From Nitrospinia bacterium (GTDB taxonomy: Bacteria > Nitrospinota > Nitrospinia > Nitrospinales > JAJDAT01): DNA of 64,000 nt. The notes beneath the pieces were generated by a model. That model was not told where the DNA came from. It saw nothing but the letters and a program-made list of their open reading frames with translations, and made no database searches. The position numbers and the translations under genes were made by a program. Shown here one piece after another: positions 25,298-35,602 of this stretch. Where the stretch lies: the NCBI GenBank assembly GCA_029261715.1, contig JAJDAT010000014.1, positions 186,001 to 250,000 of the forward strand, written 5' to 3'. Numbering within the stretch: the first letter of the stretch is position 1; every line of letters begins with the position of its first letter.

Positions 25298-26368
25298 GTG
25301 ACTGAAGTTGATTCAATCTTAGGTAAAGCGCTCGAAGGAAATCGTATTAGCGCCGAAGAGGCCATAGCCTTATTTGCCTCTACTGACATGACCCTATTAG
25401 GTAATGTAGCGTCTCGGCTTGCTAAAAAAAAACGCGATGACAATATAATTACTTACATTATTGACCGCAATATTAATTACACGAATATCTGCGTAACAGA
25501 TTGCTCATTCTGCGCTTTCTATAGAAAAAAAGAAGACTTAGACGCTTACGTTCATCCATTTGGAGTCCTTGCAAAAAAAATTGACGAAACAATCGAATTA
25601 GGAGGAAATCAAATTCTCCTGCAGGGTGGTCATAATATCGAACTTAAAATCGAATATTTTGAAGATTTGTTTAAGAAAATAAAAGAACGCTTTGACATAA
25701 AGTTACACGCCCTGTCGCCTCCTGAGATTGTTCATACAAGTAAAATATCGAAGATTTCCATTACAGAAACTTTGAAGCGATTGCATACAGCGGGATTAGA
25801 CTCAATTCCTGGTGGAGGAGCCGAAATCTTAGTAAATAGAGTTAGACAAATTATCAGCCCAGCAAAATGTACAACAGACGAATGGTTGAACGTAATGGGC
25901 GAAGCGCATCAAATGGAAATCCCCTCAACAGCTACCATGATGTTCGGGCATGTAGAAACTTTGGAAGAGCGCGTTGAGCATCTAATTCGATTGAGAGAAC
26001 AACAAGATAAAACTGGCGGATTTACCGCTTTTATTGCATGGTCAATGCAACCTGGAAATAATCCGCTTGGTAGACAATTATCTGGCGTAAAAGCAACTGG
26101 ATTAGAATATCTTAAAACCTTGGCCATCAGTCGTATCGTTTTAGACAATTTTGACAACATACAATCTTCGTGGGTAACCCAAGGTCCTAAAATAGGGCAG
26201 ATGTCTCTCTTTTATGGGGCTAACGATATGGGTAGCGTTATGATCGAGGAGAATGTCGTAAAAGAAGCGGGAGCAAGCTTCCGGATGACTGAAAAAGAAA
26301 TTAGAAGATTAATTGAAGATGGGGGTTTTATTCCTCAAAGAAGAAATATGCAATACCAGTTTATTTAA
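25298..26368 (+). CDS. mqnC: Cyclic dehypoxanthinyl futalosine synthase
   Basis: A 356-residue radical SAM enzyme of the futalosine menaquinone pathway, which cyclises dehypoxanthine futalosine. The cluster motif is C65-x3-C69-x2-C72 (CVTDCSFC) followed by AFYR. 'GGNQILLQGGHN' and 'HALSPPEIVH' are characteristic of MqnC rather than MqnE. It begins with GTG after AGGAAAAGG. Its presence suggests menaquinone rather than Men-pathway quinone synthesis. The other mqn genes are not in this window. Confidence 0.92.
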   Translation: MTEVDSILGKALEGNRISAEEAIALFASTDMTLLGNVASRLAKKKRDDNIITYIIDRNINYTNICVTDCSFCAFYRKKEDLDAYVHPFGVLAKKIDETIELGGNQILLQGGHNIELKIEYFEDLFKKIKERFDIKLHALSPPEIVHTSKISKISITETLKRLHTAGLDSIPGGGAEILVNRVRQIISPAKCTTDEWLNVMGEAHQMEIPSTATMMFGHVETLEERVEHLIRLREQQDKTGGFTAFIAWSMQPGNNPLGRQLSGVKATGLEYLKTLAISRIVLDNFDNIQSSWVTQGPKIGQMSLFYGANDMGSVMIEENVVKEAGASFRMTEKEIRRLIEDGGFIPQRRNMQYQFI

Positions 26369-26401
26369 GATTACGCGTTGCTTCCAAAAAAGCCAATAAT
26401 T

Positions 26402-26944
26402 CTATTCGATAATTTTGGCCATTCTAAGTACCCTCGAACTCACTTTCAAGCCCGATTTTTTAGCTTTTTTAAGGTTTATCTCAAAACGGATTTTACCTTT
26501 TTTAATGACTAAATTAAGTATTCCTCCTTTCTGACAAAACCCTTGATTCTCTCCAATAATTAACGCATGAGAATTCTTTAAAGAATCTAGTATTTTTTCT
26601 AAACGATATTCTTGCAAAGCCCCAACCACAATAATATGAGAAGATTTTGTTTGCTCATCAATTTTCTGAGAACTTCTCAATATAAGTTTTCTATTTTTTA
26701 ATTTTTCTTCTTTAAGACTATTCAATCCTTCAAAAAATGGACTACGTCCAATTACAGAGATTGTTAAAGGAGAGGATTTATCTACAAAAGCATCCACAGG
26801 CCAATCAATGAAATCTGTGATTCTATAAATAAAAGCCGCTTTTAATCGATACTCCAAACTTTCTCCCTGAGAAGCTTGAGGAGAAAAAGGGACAATCAAT
26901 AAAAAGAAAAGTATTGATAATAATTTTAAAAAACTATTTTTCAC
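26402..26944 (-). CDS. YfiR family periplasmic protein (DUF4154)
   Basis: A 180-residue YfiR-like protein with a signal peptide (residues 1-26, hydrophobic LLSILFFLLIVPF). 'EYRLKAAFIYRITDFIDWP' after it is the hallmark of the family. Known YfiR proteins sit in the periplasm and inhibit a membrane diguanylate cyclase. Here it lies 59 bases downstream of a broken TonB receptor gene in the same direction. YfiR-TonB receptor pairs are common in sensing clusters. No GGDEF gene is adjacent. Confidence 0.88.
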   Translation of the reverse strand: MKNSFLKLLSILFFLLIVPFSPQASQGESLEYRLKAAFIYRITDFIDWPVDAFVDKSSPLTISVIGRSPFFEGLNSLKEEKLKNRKLILRSSQKIDEQTKSSHIIVVGALQEYRLEKILDSLKNSHALIIGENQGFCQKGGILNLVIKKGKIRFEINLKKAKKSGLKVSSRVLRMAKIIE

Positions 26945-27003
26945 TTAAAAACGTTGTTTTGAGAAAAATTAAAAACCTTAATAATAAAACCTTCTATTAT
27001 TTT

Positions 27004-29016
27004 TTAGAATTGCAAAGTCAATTTTCCAAAAATGCTCCTCTGAACCTGAGTTGCTTTAAATAAATTAATGTCAGTCCCAGATAAAAACTCAGAGTGTTCA
27101 GGGTCTTGCAGGTTTTGACCAACTAAACTTAGTTCCAATTTTTCCATAGGTTTCCACCCTAACCTTGCATCCAAACGCGTATAATCTGAAATATTCTGCC
27201 CATTAAGATCGTCAACAAAATAAACCCCAAAATCAAATTCAAATTCGTATGGCAAATCTAAATATGATCTTACCTGCCATTGCGTATCCGGAGCGTTGCC
27301 ATCAATATCTTCAGAACTCGCTTCAAACCAAGTAAAAGATGCATTTAGTTTCCAAAAATCCAAAACTTCCCACTGGCTCGAAATTTCAACTCCATAGGTA
27401 TCTTCATTTCTAGAGTTTGACAAAAAGAGGGGTAAAACTAAATGGGGAGTGGGTGATGAATCAAGAAAAGAGGTTCCACTTGGAGTACCCCTTTAATCAT
27501 CATAATGATTGAAAAAACCTACGACATCTAGAAACAAGTTTTTCCTAAACTGCGTTCGATAACCAAGTTCATAAGCAGTTAACTTTTCCGATTTAAAATC
27601 ATTACTACCAAAAGCGGTTACAATAAGTGGTAATCCAATATCGGTATTAGCTGCTCGAACTCTACCTTGGCTCAAGTCACCATCTTCAGCTCGAGATGGA
27701 GTTCTAACTGCTCGTGAAATCGCTCCCCAAAAAGTATTTTTACGGTTTGGGGTTAGGGCAAACCGAATATTAGGTTGAACTTCAAAACCACTAAAACGAT
27801 TTACAATAAACTTTGACCCTACAGTGAGGCTAAGAAGATCTTGAATTAATTCCAATCGATCTTGAACAAAAAAACTGAAATTATTATATATCCTTTTGTT
27901 AGGAACAGCCGTAAGAGAAAAACTATCGCCAAACTCATCAGAAATAGTGCGATTATTAATTCCCCAAATAATTTCATGGTTTGATTCAGTTAAGAATCTA
28001 TGTTGGAAATCAAAATCAAATCTATCTAACTTTATGTCTGAAATATTTTCAATATCACGTTCTTCTCGATCATAAAAAAACTGCGTCTTAAATTCAGACC
28101 CTCCCTCTAAAGTACGAACCCAACTAACTAAAAAGTGTCCTCCTTGAATAGGATCTCTATTTGCCTCGTTACTTATTAAAGAAGAAGAAAAAGAACTAGG
28201 GACAGCATTATTCATGTTTCCCAAATCGCCTTTATAATAGTTCCCATCAAAGAAAAAGGAATCTCTTTCATTAGGGTCCCAATCAATGCGAAAACCACCT
28301 CTTGCAACTCTCCATTCGTCAAACGCTTCTGCGCCAGTTTCATCAGCGAAATCGTCGCGTTTGAATACTTTTCCAAAAACCCTATAGGTAGCTAAATCTC
28401 CAAGCGAACCGCCATAGCGAATAGAACCTATTGCTTCATCTTGGTTTCCTACCACAGTGCTTACCAATCCATCTTGAGTTTTTTTGCTATTTTTGGAAAT
28501 TATACTTATCACTCCATTGACCGCATTGGCCCCCCATAAAGCTGCGCCAGGGCCACGAATCACTTCTATTCTATCAATATCTTCTAAAACAAGGTCTTTG
28601 CTTCCCCAAAAAACTCCAGAAAAAATGGGAGTATAAATAGGACGTCCATCAATCATCACCAATAATTTATTCGAAAACTGATCGTTAAACCCGCGAGAAG
28701 TTATAGCCCATAGGCTTGATGTCTTCTGGGCAACTTGCAAACCGGGAACCATTCTCAAAGCTTCAGCCATACTATTAAATCCAGAGCGTCTAATATCATC
28801 GCCTGTAATCACATAAACTGCTGCGGCTGAATCAAATAAAGGTTCCGCTCTTTTGGAAACTGAGTTAATTTCCATCTCCATTAAATCGTCTAGACTCAGT
28901 TCTTTCAACTCACTCGAATCTTCAGGAATATCTTTCGCAAAAGCCAAAGAAAAAAATAAAACAAAGACTTCAATTAGTAATACTAAGAAGGCGAGTCTAA
29001 AAACATTGATAAACAT
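27004..29016 (-). pseudogene. TonB-dependent outer-membrane receptor with one in-frame stop
   Basis: The frame encodes a signal peptide (1-27), a plug domain (about 55-170; RRSGFNSMAEALRMVPGLQV, IEVIRGPGAALWGANAVNGV) and a beta barrel. After NHYDD (residue 507) there is a TAA at 27493-27495. The same frame then continues for 23 codons to an internal Met and on to a barrel end with terminal LTLQF. Homologous receptors often have YDDL at this point, so a Leu TTA to TAA change fits. There is no frameshift. It could be a real nonsense mutation, a sequencing error or a recoded stop. Confidence 0.85.
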
Positions 29017-29211
29017 AAAAATTGCTATTTATAGTGAGAAAATATTTAACCGAATCAATAATTCAACTTTTTTATGGCCTTAAAAAATATAAGGTATTAA
29101 CAAATTATAGGGCGTTTAGTTAACCTTTAATGTAACAACCTTGAAACAAAATCAATTTAAAGGTTAATCTAGTGCGATGAAATAATATTGAAAAACTTGA
29201 GATGAAATAAA

Positions 29212-29625
29212 CTACGGCAATCGTTTATTTAAACTATCCAAAGGAGGGGGGAATTCTTTTAAGCTGTCTTGTTCTATTTCCGGCTTTAATGTTGAAATGG
29301 CTTTTTTGAAAATTTTGTGGCAGGTTTTACGCTTTGAATTAAAAATTAAAAATTCTTGTTTTTTTAGATTCCTTATACCTGACCTCTCCACCTTAAGGCT
29401 CAATCGTTGGAGTTTTTTTTCAGAAAGCCCGGCTTCTTCCAAGCAAGAAATCCAAGCTTCTTTTTCTTTTCTATATTCCTCGATACAAACAACGTTTTTT
29501 TTACAATCTCCCTCTCGGACAACCTCTCTAGCCTCTGTCCTCAAGGGAAAACAAAAAACTCCACATAAAAAAATTATCAAAGAAAAATATTTACTAACTA
29601 TTCTTTGATCGCTATTTTCTAACAT
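29212..29625 (-). CDS. Hypothetical secreted protein
   Basis: A 137-residue protein with a signal-peptide-like hydrophobic segment at about residues 13-30 (FSLIIFLCGVFCFPL). The mature part is charged and Lys-rich, with four Cys. It starts five bases after the DUF1566 gene stop. No family is recognised. Confidence 0.55.
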   Translation of the reverse strand: MLENSDQRIVSKYFSLIIFLCGVFCFPLRTEAREVVREGDCKKNVVCIEEYRKEKEAWISCLEEAGLSEKKLQRLSLKVERSGIRNLKKQEFLIFNSKRKTCHKIFKKAISTLKPEIEQDSLKEFPPPLDSLNKRLP

Positions 29626-29630
29626 TTTAA

Positions 29631-30053
29631 TTATCTTCTAACCAACCTAACAGAATGAGAAATAGTTTTATCGCCTTTTTCATACCAATAAGCGAATCCA
29701 TTCAAATAAAAAACAATTTGAGCTTCACGTTCACCGCGCGTGGAAGATGTCCAGGTACAATTTCCTGGGCCTGGAGGAAAAGCCGCATCAATATGGATAT
29801 CCCCTCCTTTAAAATCTTTATTCAACTTTTCTTCTTTAAAAAGAGTTAAAGCTTCTTGCAAGCTGGGTATCCGCCAATCAGAATGTCCGCCAAATTTTTT
29901 CTCATTCAATTCTTTCGCATATTCACCCGCCTCCTGCCACGTTATATCTTTCTCTAAGTCTTGACGAGAATCTTTAGCTTGCCACGTAAGGCTAGTTTTG
30001 GAATCGTAAATTGTCCCGTCGCTTCCAACTAAATATTGTGATTTTTCTTCCAT
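29631..30053 (-). CDS. DUF1566-containing protein
   Basis: From the ATG at 30053, preceded by GAGGAAAG, the protein has 140 residues. It shows the DUF1566/Lcl C-terminal pattern: TWQEAGEYAKELN, GGHSDWRIPSLQEAL, WTSSTRG and the ending VRLVRR. An upstream in-frame ATG at 30107 would add 18 atypical residues. The domain is common in secreted bacterial proteins, but this one has no evident signal peptide from the chosen start. Its function is unknown. Confidence 0.75.
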   Translation of the reverse strand: MEEKSQYLVGSDGTIYDSKTSLTWQAKDSRQDLEKDITWQEAGEYAKELNEKKFGGHSDWRIPSLQEALTLFKEEKLNKDFKGGDIHIDAAFPPGPGNCTWTSSTRGEREAQIVFYLNGFAYWYEKGDKTISHSVRLVRR

Positions 30054-30192
30054 CTGACTTTCCTCAAATTGATAATGAATGACTTTGAAAAATGTTTGAA
30101 CAATCAAGCCAAAAGTATTTTTATTAATCTATATTATATGACGGGAATAAATGTTAAGGAAATTTAATAAGTATTTACTTAGAAAAAAAATT

Positions 30193-30987
30193 TTAGTTTA
30201 ACTCGTAAAGATCTAAGCGTCTTCCTTCAAACAAATCATTCTTCGAATTAATTTTCTTTTTACGTGATAAATCTATATCGATTTCAACCACTGAAGCCTC
30301 TTCTTCTTTTTCCGAAGCTCGGTAAAGTATATCCCCTTCCGGCGATACAACTTGACTCTTTCCAATAAAGCTTAATTCTTCTCCATCAACACGATTTTCT
30401 GAACCAACTCGGTCTACAGTAATAGCAAATACACGATTTTCTAAACAACGAGTAATCATAGCGTCTGGACAATGGGGAAGGACTAAATTAGAAGGGTGAG
30501 CAATAATATCAGCTCCCTTTAGGGCTAAGGTTCTTGCGGTTTCAGGAAACCGCCAATCAAAACAAATCATAACTCCCACTCGGATACCCCCTAATTCAAA
30601 CACTTGCAAAGGAAGGTTTCCTTGGGAAAAAAATCTATTTTCTGTATCAAAGACGTGGGCTTTTCTATAGGTTCCAATATATCCATTAGGGGAAATAATA
30701 ACGGCAGAATTGAAGAGATTTTCTCCATCGCATTCCGCAATACCAGCGATAATAGAGGAACCGGTCTCTTTCGCCCACGATATTAATTTTTGAGTAGTAG
30801 GGCCTTCAGGAATAGGTTCGGCTAATTCTTTTGCTTCATGTTTGGAATTAAATTGATAACCGGTAGCAAATAACTCGGGTAGAACAATAAGTTCAGCCGA
30901 AAGGTTACCCCATAGGGTTTTTATTTGCTCTAAATTAGCCTCGGTTTCGCCAAATTTGGGATTATTTTGAACAAACCCAACTTTCAT
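30193..30987 (-). CDS. Nitrilase-superfamily C-N hydrolase
   Basis: A 264-residue amidohydrolase of the nitrilase superfamily. Catalytic Glu38 (VLPELFATGY), Lys109 (YRKAHVFD) and Cys142 (GVMICFDWRFPE) are all present. The short form without an extra domain resembles omega-amidase or aliphatic amidase groups. The exact substrate is not predictable. It starts 18 bases after the aroC stop in the same direction and is likely in its operon. Confidence 0.88.
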   Translation of the reverse strand: MKVGFVQNNPKFGETEANLEQIKTLWGNLSAELIVLPELFATGYQFNSKHEAKELAEPIPEGPTTQKLISWAKETGSSIIAGIAECDGENLFNSAVIISPNGYIGTYRKAHVFDTENRFFSQGNLPLQVFELGGIRVGVMICFDWRFPETARTLALKGADIIAHPSNLVLPHCPDAMITRCLENRVFAITVDRVGSENRVDGEELSFIGKSQVVSPEGDILYRASEKEEEASVVEIDIDLSRKKKINSKNDLFEGRRLDLYELN

Positions 30988-31005
30988 AGTAACTCTTATT
31001 TCTTT

Positions 31006-32076
31006 CTAACTCAGCTGAGAATGTTCGTTTCTCATTAGATGATCGATTAGAGTAAGAGCTACCATAGCTTCAGCGATTGGCACCGCTCTAGGAGAAACGC
31101 AAGGATCATGACGACCTTCTACGCGGATTTTAGATTTTTTACCCTCAACGGTAACCGTATCTTGCTCTTTCAATATCGAAGAAGTTGGTTTTACAACTAA
31201 GCGTAAAACAATATCCATTCCATTTGAGATACCACCTAAAATACCGCCTGCATTATTAGTTTTGGTAACTATTTTTTTTCCCGATTTAGTAAATGTATCG
31301 TTGCACTGAGAGCCCGATAGCGTTGCTGCCTCAAAACCGATTCCAATTTCAACGCCTTTTACAGCAGGCAATGACATTACAGCCTTGGCAAGATCTGCAT
31401 CTAGTCGATCAAAAACAGGTTCACCCAATCCTGCTGGAACTCCTTGAGCAACCACTTCCACTATACCGCCAGTGGAATCACCCTTCTTCCGAAGTTTCAT
31501 AATGTGATCCACCATTTCCTCAGCGGCCTGTTTATCCGGACATCTAACTATGTTTTTTTCTATCTCTTTAAAATCTATTTTTTTTGCGACAATAGGTCCA
31601 ATTTGCTTAGAATACCCAATTACTTTTATTTTCTTTCGGGCTAAGAGTTTTTTTGCAATTGCCCCAGCAGCCACTCTTCCGGCAGTTTCTCGAGCGCTTG
31701 ACCGCCCTCCTCCTCTATAATCACGAAAACCATATTTCATTAAATACGTATAATCAGCATGGCCAGGTCGAAACCGATCTTTAATTATCTCGTATTTGGA
31801 TGAATCCGCATCTTGATTTTCTATCCATAATCCAATAGGAGTCCCAGTAGTTTTGTCTTGAAAAACTCCAGATAAAATCCTAACTTCGTCGGTTTCTTTT
31901 CTTGAGGTCGTGACTTTACTTTGCCCCGTCTTTCTTCGGTCTAGCTCTTTTTGAATGTCCTTTATTTTTAAAGGCAATCCAGCCGGACAACCTTCTACCA
32001 CAACGCCAATACCTGGCCCATGAGATTCTCCCCACGTAGAAATCTTAAATATTTTTCCGAAAGTATTTCCCGACAT
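31006..32076 (-). CDS. aroC: Chorismate synthase
   Basis: A 356-residue chorismate synthase, the last enzyme of the shikimate pathway, needing reduced FMN. Signatures are GESHGPGIGVVVEGCPAGL at residues 16-34, 'RPGHADYTYLMKYGFRDYRGGGRSSARET' in pieces around 103-131, and GRHDPCVSPRAVPIAEAM near the C-terminus. It lies downstream of the glycosyltransferases in the same direction as pheA and tyrA further upstream, so chorismate use and supply are clustered. Confidence 0.97.
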   Translation of the reverse strand: MSGNTFGKIFKISTWGESHGPGIGVVVEGCPAGLPLKIKDIQKELDRRKTGQSKVTTSRKETDEVRILSGVFQDKTTGTPIGLWIENQDADSSKYEIIKDRFRPGHADYTYLMKYGFRDYRGGGRSSARETAGRVAAGAIAKKLLARKKIKVIGYSKQIGPIVAKKIDFKEIEKNIVRCPDKQAAEEMVDHIMKLRKKGDSTGGIVEVVAQGVPAGLGEPVFDRLDADLAKAVMSLPAVKGVEIGIGFEAATLSGSQCNDTFTKSGKKIVTKTNNAGGILGGISNGMDIVLRLVVKPTSSILKEQDTVTVEGKKSKIRVEGRHDPCVSPRAVPIAEAMVALTLIDHLMRNEHSQLS

Positions 32077-32179
32077 CTATACTATTTTTCTCCTTAACTT
32101 TTTTCAGGCCAAGTTATTGGCTAAAAATTTACGGCTATTCAAAAATAATTTAATTCTTATTAAATTGCTTTCAAACAGT

Positions 32180-32899
32180 CTATCGTTTTTTTGGTTTTTT
32201 CATCGTCAAACGAAATTGAGCTATGCGCACCATGGTTTCTATATACTGCCCTAAAGTTTTTGTAGATTCTCCACGAGTTCGGTCTTCAAATATAATAGGA
32301 ATTTCTTTTATTTTAAAACCACCTAGGTGGCATGCATAAAGAATTTCTTCAACAATAGAAGGACCAACGGAAACCATTTTCTCCAATCCAATTGATTGCA
32401 ATACTTCGGCTTTAAAACAGCGGAACCCAGATGTACAATCCTTAACATCAACGCCCATAAGCATTCGAATAAACCAACCGGCAAATTGAGTGATCCCTAT
32501 ACGCAAAAAATTTCGTCCCGTTTCTTTGCCGCCTTCAATCGCGCGCGAACCCAACGAAACATCAAATTCTTGCATCGCTTCAATTAAATCTGGAATATAT
32601 TTTGGATGATGCGAATAGTCTGCATCCATTTCTACTATATATTCAACACCCTGTTCAATGGCATAAAGCAAACCCTTAATACCGGCTGTTCCTCGACCTT
32701 TTTCATCTTTCCGAGTTATCAAATGAATTCTCGGCTCCTTCTGACGCATAGATTCAACTATATCGCTTGTGCCATCGGGAGAATCGTCGTCAACAACAAC
32801 AACTCCTATAGATTCATCCAAATTTAAAATATCATTTATCAGATCTTGTATATTATCTTTTTCATTATAGGTCGGAACCATTGCAAGGGTTTTTAGCAT
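32180..32899 (-). CDS. Polyprenol-phosphate mannosyltransferase-like GT2
   Basis: A 239-residue family 2 glycosyltransferase of the DPM1 type. It has the nucleotide-sugar motif VVVDDDSPDGTSDIV at residues 35-49, EMDADYSHHPKYIP near 92-105 and SLGSR-IEGG. It lacks C-terminal membrane segments, as in short DPM1. It begins two bases after the GT9 stop. It may load a polyprenol phosphate with the sugar that the upstream PMT-like transferase uses. The sugar is not known. Confidence 0.85.
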   Translation of the reverse strand: MLKTLAMVPTYNEKDNIQDLINDILNLDESIGVVVVDDDSPDGTSDIVESMRQKEPRIHLITRKDEKGRGTAGIKGLLYAIEQGVEYIVEMDADYSHHPKYIPDLIEAMQEFDVSLGSRAIEGGKETGRNFLRIGITQFAGWFIRMLMGVDVKDCTSGFRCFKAEVLQSIGLEKMVSVGPSIVEEILYACHLGGFKIKEIPIIFEDRTRGESTKTLGQYIETMVRIAQFRLTMKKPKKR

Positions 32900-32901
32900 T
32901 T

Positions 32902-34011
32902 CTATAACGCCCCAACCAATCCACTTGCTTTTTCAATGACTATATCAGCCGGTATTTTGATCATACAATGTTCTACAATATCGCAAGTTTTTTTATAGCA
33001 AGGAGCGCAATCAATCGGACTTATAATAATTTCTCCCTTATCGTATAAATCAATTTCTTGGGGACACGTTGGGCCAAAAAGAGCTAACACATGTTTTCCA
33101 TGCCCAATAGCTAAATGCATTGGTAAAGTATCGCCCGAAATTAATAAATCACACTTTGAGATAATAGCTGAGAATTGAGTTATTGAATGGGAATTCCCGC
33201 CATCGAAAATCATACTGGGAACTTTAGATAAAATTTCCGCATTTTTTTCAGCTTCGGCTTTTCCTCCAAGCAAAATCAATTGTGCATTTTCTTGTGAATG
33301 AAGAGCCTCAATCAAACGACAATAACCGTCGATTGTCCATGCCTTATTTGCAAATAAAGGCCCTGCTCCAGGACAAATTCCTACAACAGGTCGATCGTTC
33401 GTTATCCCAACCTTTTCAAATAAAAGACCTGCGTATTTTTCTTCTTCAACACCTGAGAAAAGTTCATAGGGTTGTCGTTTGTATTCGAAGCCAACGGCTT
33501 CAAAAATAATTTCCTGATAAGTTTTTTGATTTTTTCTAAATTTTAGTTCATCATCAATCCCTAATTCGAAAGCGTATTCGCATTCAGGGTTTAACGGAAA
33601 AATATTTCCAAAAGAAGAAAGACCAAACCCTTTTTTTTCAGTTCCCTCTACTTTCATGGCCAAAGCTGCAACTCGAACGTCTTTGTCCAGGGAAAGAATC
33701 AAATCAAATTTTTCTACTTCTAATCGACGGCAAACCTCGTCGCTATAAGCAAATAAACGATCTATATTATTAAGACCATGTAATAAACCATAAGATGGCA
33801 CTTCAACGACCCAAGTAATATAAGACTCGGGGTAACGACGTTTTAATTCTGAAAGCATTGGAGTTGTTCTTAAAACGTCTCCCATTGCCGCCAATTTTAA
33901 AATTAGAATACGCTTCCCCATGGGTTTGTATTCTTCGCATCCTTCGCAAAGTCTTTTAAATTGACAAGGCTTTTCGCCATTAAAAAAACGACAATCCGGT
34001 TTATAAGTCAT
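32902..34011 (-). CDS. Glycosyltransferase family 9 (heptosyltransferase-like)
   Basis: A 369-residue GT9 enzyme. A short N-terminal segment with four Cys (C7, C16, C22, C25) precedes the typical start KRILILKLAAMGDVLRTTPM. The C-terminal half has GICPGAGPLFANKAW and SGDTLPMHLAIGHGKHVLALFGPT, the donor-site motifs. A further Cys group lies near the C-terminus (CAPCYKKTCDIVEHC). It is linked to PMT-like and GT2 genes by gaps of 6 and 2 bases. It probably adds a sugar to LPS core or a related glycan. Confidence 0.85.
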   Translation of the reverse strand: MTYKPDCRFFNGEKPCQFKRLCEGCEEYKPMGKRILILKLAAMGDVLRTTPMLSELKRRYPESYITWVVEVPSYGLLHGLNNIDRLFAYSDEVCRRLEVEKFDLILSLDKDVRVAALAMKVEGTEKKGFGLSSFGNIFPLNPECEYAFELGIDDELKFRKNQKTYQEIIFEAVGFEYKRQPYELFSGVEEEKYAGLLFEKVGITNDRPVVGICPGAGPLFANKAWTIDGYCRLIEALHSQENAQLILLGGKAEAEKNAEILSKVPSMIFDGGNSHSITQFSAIISKCDLLISGDTLPMHLAIGHGKHVLALFGPTCPQEIDLYDKGEIIISPIDCAPCYKKTCDIVEHCMIKIPADIVIEKASGLVGAL

Positions 34012-34017
34012 AAAAAA

Positions 34018-35508
34018 TTATATTTCTATTAAATTTCCACGGTAACCACGACACCAAAATACTCTAAACTTTCGAATAACTTGTTCTTCCCATCGAATAC
34101 TCACTAAAGGCAATTCAATCATTGAATCAAAACTAGGTTGAACTAGATTTAAATTGCCTCTACCTTCCTCAAAAACATAAAGACCATCTTTTCTCAATAA
34201 ATGAGAAAGGTTCCCAAAATACGAATAACGTTTTAAACCATGGATTTTGAATACTTGCGGCTTTCCAGGTAAGTAAAACGACAACTCTGCGGCAATATTA
34301 TGCCTATCGGTAAAAACAAACGTTTCGCCGTTTTTTTGGAGTCCGTTATAGAACGTTCCAATGTGTTCTCCCAGACGCTTCCATCCATAAGCTTTTTTAA
34401 GAAAAACGTCGGTTTTTGGAGGAAGAGGGACAACTCTAACTATCCCTTGTAGATGAGCCAAAACAATAATAAAAACAACTGTAATGATAGCCCATTTTTT
34501 AATAAAACGCAGTATTTTGTTATCTATAATTTTTTGTTTGACACCATAAGTCAAATATAAACCGGATAGCGCAAAAATAGGAGTAAAATAAGCCATAACA
34601 GGCCAATTCCCTTGTATTTTAGTTTTAAAACTAAAAACCAAGAAAAAAAGAAAAATTGGAACTGAAAATACAAATAAAAATAGAAATTTATCGTCCTTCT
34701 CAGATTCCCAAAACCGGTAGCAATAAAGCATAACAATGACTATTGCGATAAAAACAAAAGGAGTAACCACCAAAGCTTGAGCCCCTAAGAATTCTAAAAA
34801 ACTCAATATGGGGTTAATCGTAGGTCCCTGAATTCCTCGAAAGAATTGAAATCGAAAAGAAACCCAATCATGAGTGGCATTCCACAATATAACCGGTAAA
34901 AAACACGTTAAAGCTATTACCATAGCAATATACGGTTCTTTTTGTTTCCATAAATTTTTGTGGTTTTTAGAGAAAAGAAAAAAGAGCCCTAAACATGGCA
35001 ATATCAGTATTCCATTATATTTACTCAATAACGCTCCACCGATAGAAAAACCTGCGCCATACCAATAAGAATGCTTAGATTCCCAAATAGCTCGATAAAT
35101 AAATAGTAGACTGAGAGAAAAAAATAAAATGAGCGGGGTGTCGGGAGTAATAATTACCGAACCAAGGGAGAAAATGAGGATAAGATTAAAATAAACCGCA
35201 GAATAGAAACCTACCCAAGGATTTTTAAACAAGGAACTACCCAAGCGATATGAAATTATAGTAATTCCCATCCCTGTTAAAATGGCCGCCAAGCGGATTC
35301 CTTGCTCTGTATCGCCCACTAAGGATGTGGTGATTGCAATAAAGATTGCAACCATAGGAGGATGGTCATAATATCCAAAACTTAAAAAGTTCGACCATCC
35401 CCAATAATAGGCTTCATCTGGAATCAGCTCTATCTGTCCTGCAAAATAATACCTAAAAAGACAAACAAGGCATAAAAGGACAATAGGAAAAACTCGATTA
35501 GAATTCAA
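34018..35508 (-). CDS. PMT/ArnT-like membrane glycosyltransferase
   Basis: A 496-residue polytopic membrane protein with about 11-12 hydrophobic segments and a C-terminal soluble part. The N-terminal loop motif LIPDEAYYWGWSNFLSFGYY-DHPP at about residues 28-52 identifies ArnT/GT83-PMT type enzymes, which transfer a sugar from polyprenol phosphate to lipid A or protein on the periplasmic side. It heads the three-gene glycosyltransferase group, whose GT2 could make the lipid-linked donor. Confidence 0.85.
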   Translation of the reverse strand: MNSNRVFPIVLLCLVCLFRYYFAGQIELIPDEAYYWGWSNFLSFGYYDHPPMVAIFIAITTSLVGDTEQGIRLAAILTGMGITIISYRLGSSLFKNPWVGFYSAVYFNLILIFSLGSVIITPDTPLILFFSLSLLFIYRAIWESKHSYWYGAGFSIGGALLSKYNGILILPCLGLFFLFSKNHKNLWKQKEPYIAMVIALTCFLPVILWNATHDWVSFRFQFFRGIQGPTINPILSFLEFLGAQALVVTPFVFIAIVIVMLYCYRFWESEKDDKFLFLFVFSVPIFLFFLVFSFKTKIQGNWPVMAYFTPIFALSGLYLTYGVKQKIIDNKILRFIKKWAIITVVFIIVLAHLQGIVRVVPLPPKTDVFLKKAYGWKRLGEHIGTFYNGLQKNGETFVFTDRHNIAAELSFYLPGKPQVFKIHGLKRYSYFGNLSHLLRKDGLYVFEEGRGNLNLVQPSFDSMIELPLVSIRWEEQVIRKFRVFWCRGYRGNLIEI

Positions 35509-35602
35509 GTTTTTGAAAGAGAAGTGTAAAGGTAAGCTAAAAAAACATACCTAAATTTTAGGAGAGATCTTTTATGAGTTAGATAGCCTTAATATTATAA
35601 GG

